64,000 bases of DNA from Bugulina stolonifera (lineage: Eukaryota; Bryozoa; Gymnolaemata; Cheilostomatida; Bugulidae). Positions 40,801-49,255 of this stretch are shown here, piece after piece. The notes under the pieces are model-generated. The model saw only the letters and a program-made list of their open reading frames with translations, was not told the DNA's origin and made no database searches. The stretch spans positions 8,701,501-8,765,500 of the forward strand of contig OW285192.1 of the NCBI GenBank assembly GCA_935421135.1, written 5' to 3'. Position 1 is the first letter of the stretch. Every line of letters starts with the position of its first letter. A program made the position numbers and the translations under genes.

Positions 40801-40991
40801 TGCTGTGTCGTAGTATAGACTGGTTTACTGGCCGCCAAATCTATCGTGCTCTGCTCTGCTGTTTCACTACGCGCTGTTCCATCATGCGCTGTTCCATCAC
40901 GCGCTGTTCCATCACGCGCTGTTCCATCACGCGCTGTTCCATCACGCGCTGTTCCACTATGCGCTGTTTCACTATGCACAGACTCTACCAT
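34833..40991 (-). CDS. BEL/Pao Gag-Pol polyprotein, 2052 aa, intact
   Basis: One ORF codes for the capsid and enzymes of the element. Approximate residues: 12-44 tandem GTARD repeats; 230-320 a charged coiled coil; 380-560 the gag domain typical of BEL/Pao (FYGDPLKYADWKTTFEEAFD); 609-680 zinc knuckles (CLKCNMSNHRTSNC, then CFSCLKPNHMSKDC); 777 aspartic protease LIDSGADNSF; 1090-1250 reverse transcriptase with CDIARMFHQF and the YVDD catalytic box (about 1210); 1390-1480 RNase H-like region (HHFSDAST, FWTDSQVVLGYL); 1685-1735 HHCC integrase zinc-binding region; 1763-1862 integrase core with D, D (RCDQGTNF) and E (GGVWERM); 1905-1980 the C-terminal domain common to this superfamily (FWKRWKTEYL). 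No frameshift or internal stop. The start was chosen as the first ATG of the open frame. Confidence 0.97.
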   Translation of the reverse strand: MVESVHSETAHSGTARDGTARDGTARDGTARDGTAHDGTARSETAEQSTIDLAASKPVYTTTQHTEQNTRSSLRIQNLPILSDLQQAIEALSVIHASFLEELSDRDVQLHYERLASMDNELSVGLTHVIQLYEKFKTANGDLEVSPTLRKEVDRVSADNRELSENVSDRMGDLSAKPKHHSNDGPSIEIPSQHPDKAAEKPGCASARSQRSVRSQRSNHSSNHKSLSSRNSSNHSQSLRRLRAEAEAAAANKQAILEAEIASAQLEEESLKLQSQVQKNKSLMTQAKLQAELRAEVQKQKIFAEAIAEEEELRGDAVSLMRPPSVRNSGIRQSSYSHHSEHLGLPTTPMRRPPVEIHRNPILDQSPTSSVSTHPDFAKHLAEAINTVRQRPGEPPVFYGDPLKYADWKTTFEEAFDMSQCTPGQKWLKLQQYVGGKAMDAISGYCRVKTADAYRDAWRKLDKRYGKPEVITEAFEKKLEDWPKIKSNDGEQLERFVDFLESCAAYDSGDLSLDSKAANKNLILKLPYAIALKWSSKATKLEKKHGKFPPLRDFIEFLTDESDTMNNSLTQTLHNMSLSEKPNKQMKSDNFKKPERKAHVRNAESKPSVCLKCNMSNHRTSNCNDLAKLSHEKQVEFMKNNLLCFSCLKPNHMSKDCKNPAKCRKNNCSQNHPTVSHDFVMSRRKEHAESQNDKQQNRKPSNYNETNKSSKTKPTDQNAAPNAGEKSAGSKPTTPQLVQVANTNNADTCRSSQIMSWTVPVFVSSKSDPNNEVLVYALIDSGADNSFITNSTLAKLNTSDVKNSDLNMSTLSNVDGDTVSRAEVFGLQVRGYNHHKYLNLPNVYAQTKIPLNRDHIPTPDSVRKWPHLRHLSNKLMPLREDIDVGLLIGGNLTQAYIPRDYIVGSDGEPFAKLTDLGWALMGDSTPPQIATNQIRVTANILQTPTVDRSKIDFLVKPDTHNEQVAQLISILSSDFKASNSDETNTLSIDDVEFLKLMKEQIYKDEDGYMTMPLPFKHKPQANNSKQIAARRFKLLQKQLTDSAFSDHYRQFMNEIIAQGDAELVPKDEQDNPKSWYIPHFGVYHPKKPNKIRVVFDGAAKVGGMCLNDYLLQGPDQLNSLVGILMRFRKEQIGVTCDIARMFHQFRVIPEHRDFLRFLWFNDQDEIVSYRMKVHIFGATSSPACTTFGLRTLCETSNNSNSSSKAFIRDNFYVDDGLISFPNADAAKTLISDAISICREGNLRLHKFASNSPEFLQFLPESERNIQDIQSLSPDDVSQPMERTLGLLWSLKSDSFQFSFTPKESPRTRRGILSTIASIYDPLGFLSPFILQGKNILQDMCRVATSWDDPLTGELLSRWESWESSLPDLININISRCYKPPGFGAITRAELHHFSDASTSGYGGVSYLRLVNAEDKVHCSLLMSKARVAPLKAITIPRLELQAAVVSSKLSSLIRAEIGVKVTETFWTDSQVVLGYLKNKTKKFHVYVTNRIQQVRDNCDPENWFYIPTSVNPADHASRGMTINQLINSNWFTGPDFLLCEPIMMPEQPTPQVRVDDLEVKALSATSQKPPFSLSQRLERFSSWKTALKAIGALVNKLHALKNKQSSPTAKHDLIVSLIIKSIQEENFPELKTLSNGNQLTKGSSIYNLDPFIDDSGLMRVGGRLGESSLTYAERHPIILPRNSHTTVLLTRHYHEAAAHQGRTTTLAKIRSAGYWIVNGQSAISSLIHKCVTCRKIRASPSIPQMSQLPDSRTTPSPPFTCVGLDCFGPFVVKERRSEIKRYGLIVTCLASRAVHIEVLDDMSTTSFINGFRNVVSIRGPIAEVRCDQGTNFVGAISELSRKGELEFKLNPPNASHMGGVWERMIRIARNVLMGIAKSHPGRLDTSGLRTLFYEVMSIINSRPLSAVSEEQVPLTPNMLLTMKSDVVLPPPHTFEEADVYSRKRWRAVQHLANVFWKRWKTEYLANLQSRQKWIKDLPDIKQGAIVLIQETNVPRQNWKMAKVAKCIKSADNRIRSVKLLLGNTKQPRNSENYLTRPVSKLVVLIDNVDKVDC

Positions 40992-42004
40992 TGCTGTGTA
41001 GTGGTTAAAACAGTCTTTTTACAAAGGGTATACAACTCTTAATTGAAATATGTTACACAGTATAGGAGTGGTATTGTGAAATCTCTGCCCTTGGTTATAC
41101 AGCAGGAAATTATTTTGCTATGTCAACACTATTGTTGTAGTAGAGAAGTGTTTACTGCTATACTGGCTTGCTTGGGCAATAGGTCACACACCAATAACTT
41201 GGGTTGTTTACAGACAACTAGGAGGTAGTGCCAACGCACCAGTGGTTTGATCTACTCAAACAAAGGTCGAAGGTCAGCTTTGATAAATAGCTGTCGATGA
41301 TTAATTAAATGATTAATTACTGCTCAATGGGACATAGATTCACTGTTGCCACTGTATGATTTTACTGTCACGACCAATGATAGAAAATATACAAACTTGT
41401 ACATGCACTATGCAAAAATAGGGCTATGTAGCAAAATTCCTAATAGAATTGTTATAACCAAAATTATACCTCTTTACTGTTCAGTAGAAACAGAATATTA
41501 CTGCTCTATATAAAAAGAGAAAGTAGCTCTACTATGCTTCACTAACAAGCAGCTGAAAGTTAGTGATCAAGAAGTTAGTTTAGTAGATTTTGTGATCATA
41601 GACATGCAGTTACTAAGAGTTCAACCACACAACTTATCTGTCCTGAAGATTTGTCGCTCTGGCTCTGGCTCCGGCCCTGGCTCAATACAGACTTTACTGC
41701 GGCTCCGACTCCGGCTCTTGGCTCTGTTGACACTTTCTTCCTGTCGACGTATAGTTGAGGGAGTTCTTGTATGCTGGCACGTTAGCAGATTCGCTTGGGG
41801 AATTTAGTTTGTTAAGGTAGTTCTTTGTTGATTGGGAAGCTTGACATCAGGGTATTTGATGTAGTGTGTTTGGAACTTGTTTTAGTTACTTGTAGATATC
41901 CGAGTTTCATACGTACAGGTAGATAATGTACATGTACAGGTTTCACTTACTACGAAGGATTGTTTTGAGTTTCCCTTGCGGCGAGTAAATGTCACAAGTT
42001 TCAC
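40992..42004 (-). other. 5' leader of the BEL/Pao element
   Basis: About 1.0 kb of untranslated sequence between 5' LTR and start codon, expected to carry primer binding and packaging signals. It includes a short imperfect ctggctccgg-type repeat (41655-41720). Short ORFs here have no recognisable domains. Confidence 0.6.
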
Positions 42005-42662
42005 TGTAGCAGCCCCCCTGGTTGAGCTTTGAATTCACTGATGCTGTTTGTTTAGCGTTACGTTTTTATTTCTGTATAATAATAGCCTTAGCACCTTAGC
42101 ACCGTGAAACTAAAATAATGAGGAATAACATTTAAGCATAGTTATGTAGCTAATATAGAGTATGTATAGTTGGTTAAGAAATGTTAGAAGTAAAATATAC
42201 ATGCTAGTTATAAATGAAACTGCAAGAAATTAAGCACACAAAACATTATTTCCAATAATATTTAATAATATGGAGCTAAATAAATACCTTGATAACACCA
42301 TCCAGGAGAGTGCTAGTATTAGAGTATACTTGCTGTAACTTGTATAATAGAAATTATAATATGTGTATATAGGATGTTCTAAAGCCTACATTATTACGGC
42401 TAGGCTTCTAAACTCAAAATGCCTAATGGTAAAATATCTCATATAAATGAAAAATAAGAAAAATGATTCACTTGATAGCTGTTGTAACAGTAAATCATAC
42501 GTGGCAGCGGATCTTTGTCTTGCAATAATGTTGCAAGTACATGTAGGAGGAAACAGGATAAAGAATGGGGGCTTGGGTGGATGAATCAAGCAGCCATTGC
42601 ATAGCAGTAAACAACTTACTGAAATTTTAAATCTAATGTATATTTCTAACAAAGACTTCACA
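42005..42662 (-). repeat. 5' LTR of BEL/Pao element
   Basis: Same length and, base for base as far as I could read, the same sequence as the 3' LTR. It is followed by the duplicated ATGTA at 42663-42667 and then by the right foldback arm. Confidence 0.95.
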
Positions 42663-43332
42663 ATGTATTTCACTAACAACTACTAATCCTTTAATTATAT
42701 GTTAGATACAAAGGGTGTACATGAAATACAACACCTAATGGTAGGGTACACAGCTGTACAACTACATGTAAGCAAACCAGCTGTGTTATAGAATATTATG
42801 TGGCTTGCAAGATATGCATAGTGAACTATGAGCACAACCTAGTCAGTCATGATGGAAGTACTGTCTATATAACTGGTATTCATTCCAAAACTAGTCCTCT
42901 GCTACAACTACATGTACATGTACAAGCCATGAACACCACTCTGGATCTCAAGGAAAACTCGCTGTATCTGCCTCCAACCAGGTATTTATAGAACAAATAT
43001 AATAGTCTACTCTTGCATATTACTCTAGGTCACTCCACTTTTACAAAACACACATCTAGGTGTACATGATGTACATTGTGTAGCACAAACGATGCACACA
43101 ACTATGATTCTGTTCCGCATTCCTGGTGTAATAATCTGGCAGTAATGTTACAATCATACCTCTGGCAGCAAAAGTCGAAGTATTATTTTATCATGATTAA
43201 CCATAATAAAAATGTGCTGATTAATTGCTTACCCTAGAAAGTGTCGTGAGCTACTTGTTTTGACTGGTAGTGTTTGTAAGCAACTTTCTAAGTGAGCATG
43301 GTTGTGGTTTTGTCTGATCGTTTTATATAAAT

Positions 43333-43450
43333 TTATTTACTCTTCAAATTTGCAAGTAATGCTTGTCTATGGTGGGGTGACACAGGACTTTCAGCATGCA
43401 CTCTTTCTGATGGACTTGGCGAGTTTATGTTTTCTTTTGGTTTGCCGAAT
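43333..43450 (-). other. Possible short C-terminal exon in arm-specific block
   Basis: After an acceptor-like caatag the minus strand reads FGKPKENINSPSPSERVHAE, then about 18 more residues ending ANLKSK and a stop. Length (118 nt) and composition look exon-like. There is no upstream exon, no recognisable family and no partner in the other arm. Coding status is speculative. Confidence 0.2.
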
Positions 43451-44665
43451 CTATTGACAATTTGATCACACTTTAAATATAGAGCAACAACCACATATTA
43501 TACTTGTGTAACAATAATATGTAATTCACTTAAAACATCAATAGTTTGCAATTTAACAACAAAATGTAACATTCTTATGTAGTTTATTTCACCTACCATT
43601 ATTAGTTATGTTCAGTACTAAAAGCAAGCAATAAATAAATTACACTACTTATGAACACACATGGCCAATTTAAGAGCCAAGGACTTTTTGCTCTAGTTCC
43701 CTGTTGACATTGCGTGTAGCATGATTCATTGAATATTGCTCTCTAATAATGCAAGTAGCCTATGTTATATAGTAGAAGGATGTATGCATGGGTATATTAT
43801 TCTACTGTACATGTATATAAATATAGGTGTATTACATATACCAAAATACCTAGAGTAATGAAGTATTGATGACTTTTAGTTGCTAGAGCCGGTTTGTTGA
43901 TGAATATTGAAAAATACTTGTTAGGAAAAGTGACACATGTTCTCCCTGAGTGAATGTTGAGACCAACTTTCTATATGCAGGACATCAGAACACATTCACA
44001 CATATTCCCCACTTTAGGGGGTTAATATGGCGAAGAGAATAACTGGTGTGTCTTTGATATTTTTTGCAGCAGTAAAACAAACAGCTATCCATTGTTGTAG
44101 CTGTTTTATTGCCCCAGTCTAACATATTATAAACCTCCTGCAATTCAATTCATATAGCCATTAGGGCATCATAGCAGTAGCAATCCTAAACTATAATATT
44201 ATGACTATCTAGTATTACTAGTTATGTCTAGTAATACTAGCAACTGCTATTTGGCCATGTGCTGCTGTTGTTACTGTGGTTACTATAGAAACCCCCAAGC
44301 ACAACCACTTGTAATTGGGCAGTGTTTACCATTACGCATGGGCACTAACACTAAACCAATATTTTCCAGCTAATCAATGGCAATCTGACAAATGTTTGTT
44401 ATTTTTACTTGTACGATAAATCAATTGACCACAAGAACTATAATACTGGCACTATGTGAGGTGTAGAAATTTGCATCAAAATATTTATGTATGATCAAGA
44501 GTTTCATGCAAAAAATACTTGGCCGCACCTCAAGTGCTAGAAATCTTAAAAATTGTTTTTTTACATTGAAAATGAACAGAAGGGTTATATTTCAAGATTT
44601 CAGCTGTGCTAGGAGTGGAGATGTTATTAGCTACATTCATACATTTCAGCCTATGTACTCCACAG

Positions 44666-44857
44666 GTTTACACTGGAAAGGATTCCAATTACGGCCCGGA
44701 GAAGATTTTCGAAGTTCAAACGCCAAGTTGTACATCCTTATTTGTCCGGGACCAAGATGGAAAAGGAACTGGCTACAGAAGAATACAAGGGTTACCAGAT
44801 GGAAAAATAGCATTCTATACTTTACACAAGGAAGACCGACTACCTCTACGTGTATAA
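44666..44857 (+). pseudogene. Possible captured terminal exon, right arm copy
   Basis: Twin of 30177-30368, reading VYTGKDSNYGPEKIFEVQTP and ending PLRV plus stop. It differs from the left copy at several residues (D/Y, D/N, I/R, E/G), so the copies are not being kept identical. A 158-codon ORF (44491-44967) in another frame overlaps it and runs on into the satellite; I consider that ORF less protein-like. Confidence 0.35.
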
Positions 44858-44870
44858 ACACTAACATATA

Positions 44871-47800
44871 TTGTCCTATATACTACCTAAATAAATTTCA
44901 ATGGGGAAAGCTGGTTGACTACCAACTACCCATGACTATCGACTACCTGTATGCATATAGAAACTAACATGTACTATACTATATACTACCTAAATAAATC
45001 TCAATGGGGAAAGCTGGTTGACTACCAACTACCCATGACTATCGACTACCTTTCTGCATATAGACACTAATATTGACTATACTATACACTACCTAAATAA
45101 ACTTCAATGGAGAAAGCAGATTGACTATCGGCTATCTTGACTACTGACTACCTTCCAGCATATAGACACTAATATATGCTATACTATATACTACCTAAAT
45201 AAATTTCAATGGAGAAAGCAGGTTGACTATCGGCTATCTTGACTACCGACTACCTTTCAGCATATAGACACTAATATATACTATACTATATACTACCTAA
45301 ATAAATTTCAATGGAGAAAACAGGCTGACTATCGGCTATCTTGACTACCGACTACCTTCCAGCATATAGACACTAATATATACTATGCTATATACTACCT
45401 AAATAAATTTCAATGGAGAAAACAGGCTGACTATCGGCTATCTTGACTACCGACTACCTTTCAGCATATAGACACTAATATATACTATACTATATACTAT
45501 CTAAATAAATTTCAATGGAGAAAACAGGTTGACTATCGGCTATCTTGACTACCGACTACCTTTCAGCATATAGACACTAATATATACTATACTATATACT
45601 ACCTAAATAAATTTCAATGGAGAAAACAGGCTGACTATCGGCTATCTTGACTACCGACTACCTTCCAGCATATAGACACTAATATATACTATACTATATA
45701 CTACCTAAATAAATTTCAATGGAGAAAACAGGTTGACTATCGCCTATCTTGACTACCGACTACCTTTCAGCATATAGACACTAATATATACTAAACTATA
45801 TAGGCCTACTACTTAAATAAATTTCAATGGAGAAAACAGGCTGACTATCGGCTATCTTGACTACCGACTACCTTCCAGCATATAGACACTAATATATACT
45901 ATACTATATACTACCTAAATAAATTTCAATGGAGAAAACAGGTTGACTATCGGCTATCTTGACTACCGACTATCTTTCAGCATATAGACACTAATATATA
46001 CTATACTATATACTACCTAAATAAATTTCAATGGAGAAAACAGGTTGACTATCGGCTATCTTGACTACCGACTATCTTTCAGCATATAGACACTAATATA
46101 TACTATACTATATACTACCTAAATAAATTTCAATGGAGAAAACAGGTTGACTATCGGCTATCTTGACTACCGACTACCTTTCAGCATATAGACACTAATA
46201 TATACTATACTATATACTACCTAAATAAATTTCAATGGAGAAAACAGGTTGACTATCGGCTATCTTGACTACCGACTATCTTTCAGTATATAGACACTAA
46301 TATATACTATACTATATACTACCTAAATAAATTTCAATGGAGAAAACAGGTTGACTATCGGCTATCTTGACTACCGACTATCTTTCAGCATATAGACACT
46401 AATATATACTATACTATATACTACCTAAATAAATTTCAATGGAGAAAACAGGTTGACTATCGGCTATCTTGACTACCGACTGTCTTTCAGCATATAGACA
46501 CTAATATATACTATACTATATACTACCTAAATAAATTTCAATGGAAAAAACAGGTTGACTATCGGCTATCTTGACTACCGACTATCTTTCAGCATATAGA
46601 CACTAAGATATACTATACTATATACTACCTAAATAAATTTCAATGGAGAAAACAGGTTGACTATCGGCTATCTTGACTACCGACTATCTTTCAGCATATA
46701 GACACTAATATATACTATACTATATACTACTTAAATAAATTTCAATGGAGAAAACAGGTTGACTATCGGCTATCTTGACTACCGACTATCTTTCAGCATA
46801 TAGACACTAATATATACTATACTATATACTACCTAAATAAATTTCAATGGAGAAAACAGGTTGACTATCGGCTATCTTGACTACCGACTATCTTTCAGCA
46901 TATAGACACTAATATATACTATACTATATACTACCTAAATAAATTTCAATGGAGAAAACAGGTTGACTATCGGCTATCTTGACTACCGACTATCTTTCAG
47001 CATATAGACACTAATATATACTATACTATATACTACCTAAATAAATTTCAATGGAAAAAACAGGTTGACTATCGGCTATCTTGACTACCGACTATCTTTC
47101 AGCATATAGACACTAATATATACTATACTATATACTACCTAAATAAATTTCAATGGAGAAAACAGGTTGACTATCGGCTATCTTGACTACCGACTATCTT
47201 TCAGCATATAGACACTAATATATACTATACTATATACTACCTAAATAAATTTCAATGGAGAAAACAGGTTGACTATTGGCTATCTTGACTACCGACTATC
47301 TTTGAGCATATAGACACTAATATATACTATACTATATACTACCTAAATAAATTTCAATGGAGAAAACAGGTTGACTATTGGCTATCTTGACTACCGACTA
47401 TCTTTGAGCATATAGACACTAATATATACTATACTATATACTACCTAAATAAATTTCAATGGAGAAAACAGGTTGACTATCGGCTATCTTGACTACCGAC
47501 TATCTTTCAGCATATAGACACTAATATATACTATACTATATACTACCTAAATAAATTTCAATGGAGAAAACAGGTTGACTATCGGCTATCTTGACTACCG
47601 ACTATCTTTGAGCATATAGACACTAATATATACTATACTATATACTACCTAAATAAATTTCAATGGAGAAAACAGGTTGACTATCGGCTATCTTGACTAC
47701 CGACTATCTTTCAGCATATAGACACTAATATATACTATACTATATACTACCTAAATAAATTTCAATGGAGAAAACAGGTTGACTATCGGCTATCTTGACT

Positions 47801-48890
47801 ACCGACTATCTTTGAGCATATAGACACTAATATATACTATACTATATACTACTTAAATAAATTTCAATGGAGAAAGCAGGTTGACTATCGGCTATCTTGA
47901 CTACCGACTATCTTTCAGCATATAGACACTAATATATACTATACTATATACTACCTAAATAAATTTCAATGGAGAAAACAGGTTGACTATCGGCTATCTT
48001 GACTACCGACTATCTTTGAGCATATAGACACTAATATATACTATACTATATACTACCTAAATAAATTTCAATGGAGAAAACAGGTTGACTATCGGCTATC
48101 TTGACTACCGACTACCTTTCAGCATATAGACACTAATATATACTATACTATATACTACCTAAATAAATTTCAATGGAGAAAACAGGTTGACTATCGGCTA
48201 TCTTGACTACCGACTATCTTTCAGCATATAGACACTAATATATACTATACTATATACTACCTAAATAAATTTCAATGGAGAAAACAGGTTGACTATCGGC
48301 TATCTTGACTACCGACTATCTTTCAGCATATAGACACTAATATATATTATACTATATACTACCTAAATAAATTTCAATGGAGAAAACAGGTTGACTATCG
48401 GCTATCTTGACTACCGACTACCTTTCAGCATATAGACACTAATATATACTATACTATATACTACCTAAATAAATTTCAATGGAGAAAACAGGTTGACTAT
48501 CGGCTATCTTGACTACCGACTATCTTTCAGCATATAGACACTAATATATACTATACTATATACTACCTAAATAAATTTCAATGGAGAAAACAGGTTGACT
48601 ATCGGCTATCTTGACTACCGACTATCTTTCAGCATATAGACACTAATATATACTATACTATATACTACCTAAATAAATTTCAATGGAGAAAACAGGTTGA
48701 CTATCGGCTATCTTGACTACCGACTATCTTTGAGCATATAGACACTAATATATACTATACTATATACTACCTAAATAAATTTCAATGGAGAAAACAGGTT
48801 GACTATCGGCTATCTTGACTACCGACTATCTTTCAGCATATAGACACTAATATATACTATACTATATACTACCTAAATAAATTTCAATGG
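44871..48890 (-). repeat. 102-bp satellite array, right arm, about 39 copies
   Basis: Reverse-complement orientation of the left array, same 102-bp period. It has about a dozen more copies than the left. The innermost copies (44871-45160) are degenerate in the same way as the innermost copies of the left array, showing that the degenerate edge predates arm duplication. Variant units (ctttcagc/ctttgagc; ccgacta/ttggcta) are interspersed, typical of unequal exchange. Confidence 0.96.
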
Positions 48891-48976
48891 TATAACTGTA
48901 TATTCTTATGAATATTTACTACCTCATACTACATGAAATAATGCCTTTAGAAATTGGGTGCATTATTGACTTTTGC

Positions 48977-48986
48977 GAAGAACTAT
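48977..48986. other. Right target-site duplication of foldback element
   Basis: GAAGAACTAT directly follows the right end (GACTTTTGC) and matches 27294-27303 exactly. The first coding exon of the next gene starts 270 bp downstream. Confidence 0.88.
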
Positions 48987-49255
48987 TCAAACTTTATCAA
49001 AAGCTATTCAGTCTAACTATTTTTTTATCATGGAGCATAATTATGTTAGCATAACATACGTTGTATTATATCGATTACCCGGTAGAAATATAGCCATAAA
49101 GAGGGCCAGTAATAGTCCAAAATAACTAGCGAGAGAGGAACACCTTTTGTCTTTTTGGCAGTTTTGTTTTACATATTAAAAGCAAAGGGTTCATTAGAAG
49201 GAAACTAAATAACAGGCATTGTCAAAGTTTACAGCTATATTCTTGACAAGACAAT

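Larger units (their letters stand above)
34123..42662 (-). mobile_element. BEL/Pao LTR retrotransposon, complete and very young
   Basis: It has two 658-bp LTRs that I read as identical, a 5-bp duplication ATGTA, and a single intact ORF with all expected domains on the minus strand; the 5' LTR is the right-hand one. The 5' leader is about 1.0 kb (40992-42004). The 3' leader is only 52 bp and includes a purine-rich aggtgggag run next to the 3' LTR. No env-like ORF is present. The bases next to the 5' LTR (gtgaaacttgtgacattt on the minus strand) do not start with TGG, so the primer-binding site was not identified. It is inserted in the right arm of the foldback near its apex. Identical LTRs and an undamaged ORF imply recent and possibly continuing activity. 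Confidence 0.96.
42668..44870. other. Unique part of right foldback arm
   Basis: This is the inverted counterpart of the left arm's unique part, e.g. the block containing gcacaacctagtcagtcatg at 42832-42851 versus 33090-33115. A segment of about 0.27 kb (about 43230-43500) is absent from the left arm. It contains a short minus-strand open segment that could be a C-terminal exon (see separate entry). Confidence 0.7.
27304..48976. mobile_element. Giant foldback (long inverted repeat) DNA transposon, MULE/FB-like
   Basis: The left arm (27304-33452) is the reverse complement of the right arm (48976-42668 continuing at 34122-33948), with a spacer of about 495 bp at the apex. The right arm is interrupted by a later BEL/Pao insertion. 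Without that insertion the element is about 13.1 kb. Both ends begin GCAAAAGTCAATAATGCACC, have about 88 bp of unique terminal sequence, then a large 102-bp satellite array, then about 2-3 kb of unique sequence. A perfect 10-bp duplication flanks it. Long inverted repeats built from tandem subrepeats and a 9-10 bp duplication are hallmarks of Drosophila FB elements and of MULE-related foldbacks. No transposase was recognised, so it is probably mobilised in trans. The arms are clearly diverged and differ in length, which argues against a simple assembly mirror. Confidence 0.88.

Noticed and set aside
44491..44967. 158-codon ORF in the right arm (and its 172-codon partner 30067-30585)
   Set aside because: It runs into the satellite array and its composition (Trp/Arg/Tyr-rich) looks like translated non-coding sequence. 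The overlapping 64-codon frame is more protein-like, though itself unproven.
27304..48976. Giant inverted repeat as an assembly artefact (mirror of one haplotype)
   Set aside because: Arms differ in array length, in many substitutions and in unmatched blocks, and a perfect 10-bp duplication sits exactly at both ends. Long-read confirmation would still be decisive.
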